Source: UBA1219 sp045601425
GTDB lineage: Bacteria; Bacteroidota; Bacteroidia; Bacteroidales; P3
Reading direction: 5' to 3'
NCBI GenBank assembly: GCA_045601425.1
Contig: JAZRZP010000040.1
Coordinates: 1 to 64,000, forward strand
DNA length: 64,000 bases
In this document: piece after piece, positions 35,087 to 43,227 of the stretch
Numbering within the stretch: position 1 is the stretch's first letter
Layout of the letters: every line of letters begins with the position of its first letter
Made by a program: the position numbers and the translations under genes
The notes under the pieces: generated by a model
Told to the model about the DNA's origin: nothing
Seen by the model: only the letters and a program-made list of their open reading frames with translations
The model's database searches: none

Positions 35087-35896
35087 ATGAAAAAAATGCA
35101 GAAAGTAATACTCATAACCGGGGCTTCGTCCGGATTCGGAAGAGAGACAGCCCATTTACTGGCCCAGAAAGGTCATATTGTTTACGGAACATCGCGCAAG
35201 CCGCTCGAAGACCCGCTGATAAACACTCTTCAGGTGGATGTCCGCCAACCGGAGACCATACAAGTCGCTGTAAACCAAATTCTTGAAAAAGAGGGTAGGA
35301 TAGACGTTCTCATAAACAATGCCGGCATGGGAATAGGCGGATCCATAGAACTGGCCACCGAAGAGGAAGTGCAGCTGCAGATGGGCACCAATTTCTTCGG
35401 CATGACAAACGTGTGCAAATGCGTACTGCCAGTATTCCGCAAGCAACGCAGCGGCAAGATAATCAACCTCAGTTCCATAGGCGGTGTCATGGGTTTGCCT
35501 TATCAGGGCTACTATTCGGCATCGAAATTCGCCATTGAAGGCTACAGCGAGGCACTGGCCGCCGAAGTGAAGGGGTTCGGGATAAGCGTTTCGCTGGTAG
35601 AACCCGGCGATTTTGCAACCAACTTCACAGCAAGCCGCAAAAATTCCGAAGCCACCCTCAACGACCCCGATTACGGCGAAAGTTTCCGCCGCTCGCTGAG
35701 CCTCATCGAAAAGGAGGAAAACGGCGGTTTGAAGCCCGTTGTGTTGGCTAAAAAAATATGTAAGATAGTTGATACCGGAAAACCGAAATTCCGCTACGTA
35801 GTGGCCAATTTCGAGCAGAAACTATCGGTCCTGCTCAAAAAAATTGTTTCGGGAAACATGTTCATCGACATTTTAAGGGACTACTACAAAGTATGA
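35087..35896 (+). CDS. Short-chain dehydrogenase/reductase, candidate 3-ketosphinganine reductase
   Basis: NAD(P)-dependent oxidoreductase, 269 residues from the ATG at 35087. Classical SDR motifs: TGASSGFGRETAHLL (cofactor loop), NNAGMG, catalytic serine in NLSSIGG, and YSASKFAIEGYSEAL (Tyr and Lys). The substrate is not fixed by these motifs. It faces, across a terminator, an operon of a serine palmitoyltransferase-type enzyme and a GNAT-like acyltransferase, so reduction of 3-ketosphinganine is a reasonable guess. Annotate safely as SDR oxidoreductase. Confidence 0.85.
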   Translation: MKKMQKVILITGASSGFGRETAHLLAQKGHIVYGTSRKPLEDPLINTLQVDVRQPETIQVAVNQILEKEGRIDVLINNAGMGIGGSIELATEEEVQLQMGTNFFGMTNVCKCVLPVFRKQRSGKIINLSSIGGVMGLPYQGYYSASKFAIEGYSEALAAEVKGFGISVSLVEPGDFATNFTASRKNSEATLNDPDYGESFRRSLSLIEKEENGGLKPVVLAKKICKIVDTGKPKFRYVVANFEQKLSVLLKKIVSGNMFIDILRDYYKV

Positions 35897-35960
35897 CACA
35901 AGCACGGATTCCTGATGACTGATATGTGAAAACAGCCATCGGGTGTTTCTTATACAACAA

Positions 35961-35990
35961 AAAAAGCCTCCCGTTTCAGGAGGCTTTTTT
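35961..35990. terminator. Bidirectional terminator between convergent genes
   Basis: Stem GCCTCC/GGAGGC with loop CGTTTCA, flanked by AAAAA and TTTTTT. Serves the SDR gene and the GNAT-like gene. Confidence 0.85.
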
Positions 35991-36004
35991 ATTGGTTTAT
36001 AATA

Positions 36005-37135
36005 TCATTCTCCGAATTTTTTCGAGAATACCGCACGGGTCATAAGAGGTTCGGCGGTATAGGTAGTTTCCCATATTTTTTCGGCTTCGTTGCCTATAAT
36101 CTGCGGGTTGCTGTAAGCCCATTTCACCTTATGCTGCTGTGCAGCGACGTTCATTTCGGCATAGTAAATGGAATGGACGCCTTTCTTCTGCCAGTCGGGA
36201 TGCACTCCGTTGAGCAGAAGGTCGATCTCGTCGAATTTGTGAAGAGCCCTCAGAATATGAAACCAGCCGAAGGGGAAGAGACTGCCGTTGGCTTTCTGAT
36301 AGGCCTTGGTGAGGCTCGGAATACTGAGTCCGAAAGCCACGAGATTGTCGTTTTCGTCAACTACAAAGTTTGCGAACTTCAAGTTCAGGAAAGGAAAATA
36401 TTCCTTGATGTAAACATCGATTTCCTTGTCGGTAAGCGGCACGAAATCATAAAGTTTGGCATCGTCGAAAGCTGCATTTATCGTATAGAAGAACTTGCGA
36501 GCATAAGGCATGATTTCCTTGCGGCTTTTGAATTTCAGCAGACGGAGGTTGTATCTTTTCAGAATAAGTTCGTTTATGCGACCCACCTTTTCAGGTATGG
36601 GCTGAGAAGCGGGCATTTTGAACTGCTGCCAGCGGCATTCCATGCTGTAACCCAGACGTTCGATGTAGTCGATATAGTATTTCGGGTTGTACAAAGTACT
36701 GATATTCTGATAATTGTCGAAACCGTCGATAACCCAGCATTCCTTGTCCATGTCGGTGAAACCGAGAGGTCCGTCAATCTGGGTCATACCCTGCGATTTT
36801 CCGTAATCGATAACAGTGTCGAGCAAAGTTTTGCACACTTCGAAATCTTCAATGAAATCGAACCAGCCGAAACGGATTGCCTTCTTGTTCCATTTTTCGT
36901 TGCACGAACGGTTTATTATGCCTGCCACACGGCCTACGATTTCACCGTTGAGGAAAGCGAGCCACATTTTGATGCTGCAATGGTCCAGCGAGGGATTTTT
37001 TGATGTAAGGAGTCCCAGTTCATCCATCATCAGAGGAGGGATGTATGTGGGTACGTTTTTGAACAATTTGTTGGGAAATTTTATAAACTTTTTCAACTCT
37101 CTGCGAGTCGTAACTTCCCTGACAACAATTTCCAT
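36005..37135 (-). CDS. GNAT-fold acyltransferase-like protein, candidate ceramide synthase
   Basis: 376-residue cytosolic protein with two GNAT-like halves (MWLAFLNGEIVGRVAGIIN near 58-76; FANFVVDENDNLVAFGLSI near 255-273). The family is usually annotated as N-acetyltransferase or hypothetical. It follows the serine palmitoyltransferase-type gene by 38 bp in one operon. Bacterial ceramide synthase is known to be a GNAT-type protein, so N-acylation of a sphingoid base is a fair inference. The position is seen; the activity is inferred. Confidence 0.7.
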   Translation of the reverse strand: MEIVVREVTTRRELKKFIKFPNKLFKNVPTYIPPLMMDELGLLTSKNPSLDHCSIKMWLAFLNGEIVGRVAGIINRSCNEKWNKKAIRFGWFDFIEDFEVCKTLLDTVIDYGKSQGMTQIDGPLGFTDMDKECWVIDGFDNYQNISTLYNPKYYIDYIERLGYSMECRWQQFKMPASQPIPEKVGRINELILKRYNLRLLKFKSRKEIMPYARKFFYTINAAFDDAKLYDFVPLTDKEIDVYIKEYFPFLNLKFANFVVDENDNLVAFGLSIPSLTKAYQKANGSLFPFGWFHILRALHKFDEIDLLLNGVHPDWQKKGVHSIYYAEMNVAAQQHKVKWAYSNPQIIGNEAEKIWETTYTAEPLMTRAVFSKKFGE

Positions 37136-37173
37136 GAATTTACGTATTTAATGAGATTGTGCAACATTCACAG

Positions 37174-38361
37174 TTACAGCAATTCGAGTTTTTTGAAACA
37201 TTTATAAACTTTTTCTACCGCAAAGTCAACCTGTTCAACGGTATGCGTTGCCATCCAAGAGATACGGATGAGAGTATCTTCGGGGGCTACGGCTGGAGTT
37301 ATCACGGGGTTGACGAAAACGCCCTCATCGAGGAGCATTTTTGTAACGGTGAAAGTTTTTTCGTTATTTCGTACGTAGAGGGGAATTATTGGTGTTTCGG
37401 TGTTTCCTATTTCGAAACCGAGGCTTCTGAAGCCGTCAAGAGCCCGGTTTGTCACTTTCCAGAGGTTTTCGCGGCGTTCGGGTTCGCTGCGCATGATTTT
37501 GAGTGCTGCGAGGACCGAAGCGGTCGCTGCGGGGGCGATGCTTGCCGTGAATATGTACGGACGCACGTCGTGCTTCATGTAGTTGATGGTGTCGGCGTCG
37601 GCAGCAATGAAACCGCCGATGGCGGCCAGCGACTTGCTGAAGGTACCCATCACTATGTCGGTTTTGTCGAGCACGTTGAAATGGTCGCATACTCCGCGGC
37701 CTTCGTAGCCGAATACTCCGAGGCTGTGAGCCTCATCTACCATGAGGGTGGCCTGATATTTATCGCAAAGAGCTGCTATTTCGGGCATTTTTGCTACTTC
37801 GCCTTCCATGCTGAACACGCCGTCGGTAACGACGAGTTTTCCTGCATCCAGAGGACAGCTCTGGAGTTTCTTTTCGAGGTCCTGCATGTCGTTATGCCGG
37901 TATTTGAGAGGTTTGGCGAGTGTCATTCGACGACCTTCGATGATGGAAGCGTGGTCGGTGCTGTCGTATATAAGATAGTCATTACGTCCTGTGATGCATG
38001 GAATTGTGCCGGAATTGGCCTCAAAACCGGCGGAGAAGAGCATGACTCCGTCTTTGCCGAAAAACTGGGCGAGAGTTTCTTCCAATTCCAAGTGTATATC
38101 GAGAGTTCCGTTGAGGAAAGGGGAGCCTGCACAGCCGGTACCGTACTTGTCTATGGCGGCTTTTGCTGCTTCTTTTATCTTAGGATGATTGGTAAGTCCC
38201 AAATAGCTGTTGGAACCCAACATCAGGACTTTTTTCCCGTCCATCAGAACTTCGGCATCCTGATCGCTGGAAATTGCCCTGAAGTAGGGGTAGACGCCTT
38301 TTGCTTTGAATTCCTGAGGTGCGGTATAGCGAGACAGTCTCTGGCGTAATGGTTTTATCAT
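37174..38361 (-). CDS. Serine palmitoyltransferase-type alpha-oxoamine synthase
   Basis: PLP enzyme, 395 residues, expected to condense serine with palmitoyl-CoA to 3-ketosphinganine. Active-site features: GSNSYLGLTNHP, His137 in TDHASII, Asp209 and His212 in VDEAHSLG, PLP lysine Lys243 in GTFSKSLAAIGG. GCAGSPFLNGTLDIHLELEE fits Spt better than glycine C-acetyltransferase, which reads FGM-x-S-V-R-F-I-C-G-T. Its partners downstream and opposite support sphingolipid synthesis, a known trait of Bacteroidetes. A promoter box lies at 38426. Confidence 0.87.
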   Translation of the reverse strand: MIKPLRQRLSRYTAPQEFKAKGVYPYFRAISSDQDAEVLMDGKKVLMLGSNSYLGLTNHPKIKEAAKAAIDKYGTGCAGSPFLNGTLDIHLELEETLAQFFGKDGVMLFSAGFEANSGTIPCITGRNDYLIYDSTDHASIIEGRRMTLAKPLKYRHNDMQDLEKKLQSCPLDAGKLVVTDGVFSMEGEVAKMPEIAALCDKYQATLMVDEAHSLGVFGYEGRGVCDHFNVLDKTDIVMGTFSKSLAAIGGFIAADADTINYMKHDVRPYIFTASIAPAATASVLAALKIMRSEPERRENLWKVTNRALDGFRSLGFEIGNTETPIIPLYVRNNEKTFTVTKMLLDEGVFVNPVITPAVAPEDTLIRISWMATHTVEQVDFAVEKVYKCFKKLELL

Positions 38362-38425
38362 CTTTTATTGTATTAGTTCGACATATAGTGAAATTGCAGT
38401 TCCGTTTTTTGCAAAAACGAAACTG

Positions 38426-38433
38426 CAAATATA
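38426..38433 (-). promoter_or_regulatory. Promoter -7 box TATATTTG of the sphingolipid operon
   Basis: Minus-strand TAnnTTTG box 65 bp before the start of the serine palmitoyltransferase-type gene. Confidence 0.65.
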
Positions 38434-38444
38434 CGAAAAAATTT

Positions 38445-39293
38445 TCAAATACCCATGATTTCGTTGTACAATTTTTCCGTAAGGCGGCTTGTGCCGAGCC
38501 TGAAATATTCATTGGTAAAATATTTTTCGCCGGCAATTTTTTTGAACAGACGGGCATAAACGACGGCCTGATCGATGGTGGAAAGGCCGCCTGCTGCTTT
38601 GAAACCGACCATTTTTCCGGTTTCTTTGAGGTTTTCCGCAATGGCAGTAAGCATTACGTAGGCAGCCTGAGGCGTTGCGTTTACTGCAACTTTTCCGGTG
38701 GACGTTTTTATGAAATCGGCGCCGGCATCGATGGCCATTTTGGAGGCTACGTATATGTTGTCGGGTGTCTGGAGTTCGCCGGTTTCGAGAATTACCTTCA
38801 GGTGAACGTTCTTGCAGGTTTCGCGTATTGCGGCTATTTCATCGTAAACCTTCCGATAGTTGCCTTCGAGGAAAGATCCTCTGGATATAACCATGTCTAT
38901 TTCGTCGGCACCTTCGCTGATTGCATATTGTATTTCACTGATTTTGATATCGATAGGGCATTGACCGGCAGGGAAGGCTCCAGCTACGGAGGCTGTTCTG
39001 ATTCCGGTACCGGCAAGCTGTTCCTTTACCATTTTCACGAAAACCGGATATACACACACTGCAGCCACCGGTTTGAGGTTTTCGTTGCAGAATTTTTTTG
39101 ACTTGTCGCAAAGTCCCTTCACGCGTTCGGCTGTGTCGAGACCTTCGAGGGTGGTATTGTCAATTGAGTTCAGAAGCTGTTTCAGAATGCCTGTGCGTTC
39201 GGCGGCAGAAAGTGGTTCTGCAAGAATTTTTTCTATTTCGCCGTTTATCTGTGCTTCGTTCAGGGCGAATTTCAAATTTCTGTATTTTTCCAT
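38445..39293 (-). CDS. deoC: Deoxyribose-phosphate aldolase
   Basis: Splits 2-deoxyribose 5-phosphate into acetaldehyde and glyceraldehyde 3-phosphate. The 282-residue protein matches the longer DeoC type: AVCVYPVFV, EIDMVISRGSFLEGN, and the Schiff-base lysine in DFIKTSTGKV, plus VGFKAAGGLST. It is third in the run rpiB - LUD/ferredoxin - deoC (2-bp gap), a likely pentose/deoxyribose catabolism unit. Confidence 0.93.
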   Translation of the reverse strand: MEKYRNLKFALNEAQINGEIEKILAEPLSAAERTGILKQLLNSIDNTTLEGLDTAERVKGLCDKSKKFCNENLKPVAAVCVYPVFVKMVKEQLAGTGIRTASVAGAFPAGQCPIDIKISEIQYAISEGADEIDMVISRGSFLEGNYRKVYDEIAAIRETCKNVHLKVILETGELQTPDNIYVASKMAIDAGADFIKTSTGKVAVNATPQAAYVMLTAIAENLKETGKMVGFKAAGGLSTIDQAVVYARLFKKIAGEKYFTNEYFRLGTSRLTEKLYNEIMGI

Positions 39294-39295
39294 AA

Positions 39296-40489
39296 TTAAA
39301 TGTTTTTTGATTCTTTCAAATGTTTGATATACTGCTGGTTGAAAGTCTGTTTTTCGAAAGCGGGGTGTTTCCGGTTTTTACGCAGTGACTTGGTGGAGCA
39401 GCGGTAGTATTTAACGTATTTGTACACACGGCTCCGGTTCATTTTCGAGCGGTTGAGCATGAACTTGCGCAGTTTGGACAGTTCTTTGTTTTCGGAAAAA
39501 GTAATGATTTTGTTTTCCACGAGATATTTGCGGTTTTCAAGTATCATTTCCCGAAGTGGAAGATTTATGGGGCATACTTTTTCGCATTCGCCACAAAGTA
39601 TGCAGGCATAGGAAACGAATTTGTATTCTTCGGGTGTTTCGAGGTGCGGGAGTAGGATGTTTGCGAGAGGTCCCGAAAAAATGTTGTTGTAGGCGTTGTT
39701 TCCTGCAATTTGGGCAACGGGGCACACTTTTTCGCAACGTCCGCAGTGCAGGCATGTAAGTGCCTGACGCTGTTTTTTGAAACTCATCACGCTGCTCCGC
39801 ATGTTGTCGATGATGAAGAGGTAATCCTTGTTTTTTGCCGAAGGAGTATATAATACCGGGTGAAGGGCTGAAATTTCATTTACTTTGTTGTTCAGCAGAA
39901 ATTCGGTATATAATTCTGCATCGTAAAGGCTGTTCAGAATCTGCTCTATTCCCACTGCAAATATGTTGATGGAGCCGTTGCCCAGTCTGTTTACCGTTTT
40001 TTCATCGCCCAATATCAAGAGTTTGCCGTCGTCGACGATTATCTTATCGACGTCGAAGAACTGTATTCCGGCGTTTTCGGAAAACGTGAGTTTTTCTTTC
40101 TTGAGAAAGCGGAAAAGACCTATTTCGTTCCAGATGTGGTTGTAGTGGTTTTCGTTGTAGTAGTAGGTTTTAGGACCGTTTTCCCATATTATTGTCTGCA
40201 AATCGCCTATAATGTTGTTGTAATCGACTGACCAGAAAAGTTTTCCGTTTTTCTGTGTCCATGTGTGATCAAAACGTGAAAGATTCAAGTCCAAGTCTTC
40301 GAGAGGTTTCTGGAGTATATAGTTCAGCTGTTCGATTGATTTTTCAACGTCTGCGTAACTTTTCAGATAGTTTTCGTTTATGTTTTTGAAAACTCTGCTC
40401 GTGTCAAGTTCACACTTGTTTCCAGAGATGTGTTCTTTCGATTCGGAGATGAAAGTTTCGTAATTTTCGCCTGCAAACATGATTTTCAA
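39296..40489 (-). CDS. LutB-like iron-sulfur protein (LUD domain plus two 4Fe-4S sites)
   Basis: 397 residues. The first two thirds fit the LUD fold of lactate-utilisation proteins, though diverged; then come two cysteine clusters of 4Fe-4S type, CLHCGRCEKVCP and CILCGECEKVCP, and a basic C-terminus. In Lut operons such a protein passes electrons from lactate, but here it sits between rpiB and deoC with no LutA or LutC beside it. A redox role is likely; the substrate is open. The start could also be the ATG three codons further in. Confidence 0.82.
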   Translation of the reverse strand: MKIMFAGENYETFISESKEHISGNKCELDTSRVFKNINENYLKSYADVEKSIEQLNYILQKPLEDLDLNLSRFDHTWTQKNGKLFWSVDYNNIIGDLQTIIWENGPKTYYYNENHYNHIWNEIGLFRFLKKEKLTFSENAGIQFFDVDKIIVDDGKLLILGDEKTVNRLGNGSINIFAVGIEQILNSLYDAELYTEFLLNNKVNEISALHPVLYTPSAKNKDYLFIIDNMRSSVMSFKKQRQALTCLHCGRCEKVCPVAQIAGNNAYNNIFSGPLANILLPHLETPEEYKFVSYACILCGECEKVCPINLPLREMILENRKYLVENKIITFSENKELSKLRKFMLNRSKMNRSRVYKYVKYYRCSTKSLRKNRKHPAFEKQTFNQQYIKHLKESKNI

Positions 40490-40494
40490 AAAAA

Positions 40495-40944
40495 TTACAA
40501 GGTCTGGTTTATTTTTTCAACTCTGCGGAGGTGACGGCCACCTTCAAAAGCGGTATTGAGGTATTTTTCAACTATCTGGAGTGCCAATTCCCTGGAAATG
40601 AATCTTGCAGGCATGGCCAAAATGTTTGCATTGTTGTGCTGTCGGGCGAGTTCTGCAATTTCGGGAATCCAGCAGAGGGCACAGCGTACGTTTTTGTACT
40701 TGTTTACAGTAATCTGGACGCCGTTGCCGGTTCCGCAGATTACGATACCGCGTTCGAATTCACCGTCGTTTACGGCTTTTCCGAGAGGGTGAACCATGTC
40801 GGGATAATCGACGCTTTCGGGACTGTCGGTACCGAAATCTTTTACATCGTACTGATTTTTAATAAGATACTTCTTTACCTCTTCTTTGAGTTCGTAGCCG
40901 GCATGATCGCAGGCTATGGCTATTTTTTTGTTCAGATATTCCAT
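40495..40944 (-). CDS. rpiB: Ribose-5-phosphate isomerase B
   Basis: Interconverts ribose 5-phosphate and ribulose 5-phosphate. The 149-residue protein has the family start IAIACDHAGYELKEEV, GTDSPESVDYPDMVHPL, and GIVICGTGNGVQITVNK with the active-site cysteine. Normal length. It is the first gene left of the 630-bp gap proposed as the origin and has a TATCTTTG box at 40969-40976. Confidence 0.95.
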   Translation of the reverse strand: MEYLNKKIAIACDHAGYELKEEVKKYLIKNQYDVKDFGTDSPESVDYPDMVHPLGKAVNDGEFERGIVICGTGNGVQITVNKYKNVRCALCWIPEIAELARQHNNANILAMPARFISRELALQIVEKYLNTAFEGGRHLRRVEKINQTL

Positions 40945-40968
40945 GTGTTAATAAAATTTTTCTATCTG

Positions 40969-40976
40969 CAAAGATA
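40969..40976 (-). promoter_or_regulatory. rpiB promoter -7 box TATCTTTG
   Basis: Minus-strand box 25 bp before rpiB; marks the left edge of the origin candidate. Confidence 0.75.
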
Positions 40977-41080
40977 CAATTTTTATCTAATTATTTCATT
41001 TTCAAAAACAAATAGTTTTTCACCGTCATTCTTTAATAAATATATTACACTGATTTTAAAACAGATATGATTGACATTAG

Positions 41081-41444
41081 TTTTCAACATAAAATATGTT
41101 GATAAATGATGGACAAAACGATAATTGCCGTAAAAACTCGCGGAAAAAATTTTTTATGTTCAGAAAAATGGAGTTTCGGGTGAGTTTTCAAGAAAAAATA
41201 AACACTGAAAAAATTTTTTTCTTTCAACTTTTCATGGTTTAATTCGTTTTCAACACATTGTTGATAAAACCGTATTTAGTTCAATTGCAGACATTTGAAA
41301 AATACAGTAAGTTGATAAAAAACATTTTTTCAAAATAAAAAATTTCCGGCATTTTTTTTTTTCACAAAACCAACAGTCTTAGTTTATATCATTTTATTTT
41401 TTTTAAAAAAAGGAAATAAAGAATAAAACTAAGCTTGTGGAAAA
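41081..41444. other. Candidate chromosomal replication origin (oriC)
   Basis: Core of a 630-bp AT-rich gap (40945-41574) with no gene. DnaA-box-like sites come in inward-facing pairs: TTTTCAACA at 41081-41089 with TGTTGATAA at 41097-41105, and TTTTCAACA at 41247-41255 with TGTTGATAA at 41259-41267; single sites AGTTGATAA at 41310-41318 and TGTGGAAAA (TTTTCCACA reversed, a full match to TTWTNCACA) at 41436-41444. Between 41310 and 41430 lie long A and T runs suited to unwinding. Genes diverge here, and three parS sites lie within 14 kb. dnaA itself is not in the window. Confidence 0.65.
41085..41101. repeat. Perfect inverted repeat within the origin candidate
   Basis: CAACATA-AAA-TATGTTG, 7-bp arms and a 3-base centre (8 bp with the next pair), made by two facing DnaA-box-like sites. 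Confidence 0.8.
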
Positions 41445-41477
41445 AAAATCGGGTGTTTCAGACTCGCAAAAAATTAG

Positions 41478-41485
41478 TATTTTTG
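41478..41485 (+). promoter_or_regulatory. nadA promoter -7 box TATTTTTG
   Basis: TAnnTTTG match 90 bp before nadA, at the right edge of the origin candidate. Confidence 0.6.
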
Positions 41486-41574
41486 CAAATCGCAAGCAGG
41501 TTGAAAAAAACGCTGTTTTATTTATAATTGAAATTATAAATAAAGCTGAATCAGTAATTTAAAAAGAAAAAAAG

Positions 41575-42507
41575 ATGAGCATAAGAGATGAAATTTTGCG
41601 TTTGAAAAAAGAAAAAAATGCTGTTGTTCTCGGTCATTATTATCTGGATAATGATTTGCAGGAAGTTTCGGATTTTACTGGCGACAGTCTTGCACTTGCC
41701 CAGAAAGCCCTGAATACAGACTGCGACATAATTGTTTTCTGCGGTGTCCATTTCATGGCCGAGACGGCCAAGATTCTGAATCCGGACAAGACTGTGCTTG
41801 TGCCTGATATTTCTGCAACATGCTCATTGGCAGAGTGTTGCAAAGGTGAAGATTTTGCAAAATTCAAAGCCACGCATCCCGGCCATACGGTGATTTCGTA
41901 CATAAACTGTTCGGCGGAGATAAAAGCACTTTCCGACATAATCTGCACTTCCGGCAATGCCGAAAAGATAGTGCGTTCGCTGCCGGAGGACGAGAAGATA
42001 ATTTTTGCACCCGACCGCAATCTCGGTGCATACATCAACAAGGTGACGGGACGCAACATGCTTCTGTGGGACGGTGCCTGCGAGGTTCACGACATTCTGA
42101 AACCCGAAATATTCACTTCGCTCAAGCAGAAATACCCTTCGGCAAAGATGATAGCCCATCCGGAGTGCAATCCCAAAATACTTGCAATGGCCGATTTCAT
42201 AGGTTCCACGAAAGCCATGCTCGGTTATGTTAAAAAATCAGACGTAAAAGATTTCATAGTCGGCACGGAATGGGGCATACTCTACCAGTTGCAGCTCGAA
42301 AATCCCGACAAGAATTTCATAACACCGATGAAAGAAAATACCCATTGTATAGAATGTAAAAACATGAAACTCAACACTATGGAAAAACTTCGCGACTGTC
42401 TTGCCAACGAAACTCCCGAAATCATCATGTCGGAAGAAGCCATCGAGAAGGCAAAACAGCCGATAATGCGTATGCTTGACATTTCCAGAAAGCTGGGGCT
42501 CATATAA
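41575..42507 (+). CDS. nadA: Quinolinate synthase A
   Basis: Condenses iminoaspartate with dihydroxyacetone phosphate using a 4Fe-4S cluster, giving quinolinate for NAD. The 310-residue protein has VVLGHYYLDNDLQEVSDF, FCGVHFMAETAKIL, and the cluster cysteines in VPDISATCSLAECC, WDGACEVHDIL and the ENTHCIECKNMKLNT end. No nadB or nadC is adjacent. First gene right of the origin candidate and in one run with the deacylase gene 12 bp on. Confidence 0.95.
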   Translation: MSIRDEILRLKKEKNAVVLGHYYLDNDLQEVSDFTGDSLALAQKALNTDCDIIVFCGVHFMAETAKILNPDKTVLVPDISATCSLAECCKGEDFAKFKATHPGHTVISYINCSAEIKALSDIICTSGNAEKIVRSLPEDEKIIFAPDRNLGAYINKVTGRNMLLWDGACEVHDILKPEIFTSLKQKYPSAKMIAHPECNPKILAMADFIGSTKAMLGYVKKSDVKDFIVGTEWGILYQLQLENPDKNFITPMKENTHCIECKNMKLNTMEKLRDCLANETPEIIMSEEAIEKAKQPIMRMLDISRKLGLI

Positions 42508-42519
42508 ATTTTTGCGTAA

Positions 42520-43011
42520 ATGGTAGGACAAGACATAGTTTACGGTTTTCTGAAAGAAAACGGGATAAATTTCGAATACTACGAACATCCGGAAGCACCG
42601 ACGATAGAGATTGCGGCACAGTTTTACCGTGGCGAGAACACAACGCTGTGCAAGAATCTGTTTTTCAGGAACCATAAGGGCAACCGGCATTATCTGGTGA
42701 TTATGAAATCGGATTGCCAGCTCGACATACACGATTTGGAGCACCGTCTGCATCAGGGCAAGTTGAGTTTTGCTTCTCCAGAGAGGATGATGAAATACTT
42801 GGGTGTACGTCCGGGATCGGTATCGCTGTTCACACTGCTCAATGACAAGGACCATGAGGTGATACTTTTCATGGACAAACAGTTGCTGCAGTGCGAGAAG
42901 GTAAGTTTTCACCCGAACGACAACCGTGCTTCGCTGGTGATATCCGTTGAGGACATGTTGAAAACCATCGAAATCATGGGCAACGACTGTGAATTTCTTG
43001 AACTTTACTGA
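42520..43011 (+). CDS. YbaK/PrdX-type aminoacyl-tRNA deacylase
   Basis: 163-residue protein of the trans-editing deacylase superfamily, which clears misacylated tRNA such as Ala-tRNA-Pro. The pattern YEHPEAPTIEIAAQFYRG, LCKNLFFRNHKGNRHYLVIM (with the conserved lysine) and GVRPGSVSLFTLLND match the PrdX/ProXp-ala branch, usually annotated as prolyl-tRNA synthetase-associated domain protein. Which amino acid it removes is not settled by sequence alone. Confidence 0.85.
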   Translation: MVGQDIVYGFLKENGINFEYYEHPEAPTIEIAAQFYRGENTTLCKNLFFRNHKGNRHYLVIMKSDCQLDIHDLEHRLHQGKLSFASPERMMKYLGVRPGSVSLFTLLNDKDHEVILFMDKQLLQCEKVSFHPNDNRASLVISVEDMLKTIEIMGNDCEFLELY

Positions 43012-43048
43012 ACGAGGCGGCAACGGCTGTTCAAAACCGCTGGAAAAC

Positions 43049-43103
43049 TGTTGAAAACAGCAAATTTTTCACCCCTTGTTTAAGGCTTGTAAACTGTTGA
43101 AAA
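43049..43103 (-). repeat. Two TTTTCAACA sites beside a parS
   Basis: TGTTGAAAA, the reverse of TTTTCAACA, occurs at 43049-43057 and 43095-43103, 18 bp before the parS at 43121. The same 9-mer is used in the origin candidate 1.8 kb to the left. Confidence 0.6.
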
Positions 43104-43120
43104 CTTGTATGTTATATGCG

Positions 43121-43136
43121 TGTTTCACGTGGAACA
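43121..43136. other. parS site (exact 16-bp palindrome)
   Basis: TGTTTCACGTGGAACA, the reverse complement of the copies at 27504 and 29483, in the gap after the deacylase gene. Confidence 0.88.
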
Positions 43137-43169
43137 TTTTTTGAATTTTTTTCAGGTTTCACAGGTAAG

Positions 43170-43207
43170 AAAAAACCGCCTTTTTAAACTGAAAAAGGCG
43201 GTTTTTT
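43170..43207. terminator. Bidirectional terminator between convergent genes
   Basis: Long stem AAAACCGCCTTTTT/AAAAAGGCGGTTTT with a 6-base loop and A and T tails; serves the deacylase gene and the S1/P1 nuclease gene. Confidence 0.88.
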
Positions 43208-43227
43208 ACATGTTTTTTTATCGGATT

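Noticed and set aside
37159..38349. 396-codon plus-strand frame
   Set aside because: Exactly opposite the serine palmitoyltransferase-type gene, whose active-site residues are complete.
37174..38361. Glycine C-acetyltransferase (kbl), suggested by the threonine dehydrogenase at 51013
   Set aside because: The signature GCAGSPFLNGTLDIHLELE fits Spt, and kbl-type residues are missing; the two genes are also far apart.
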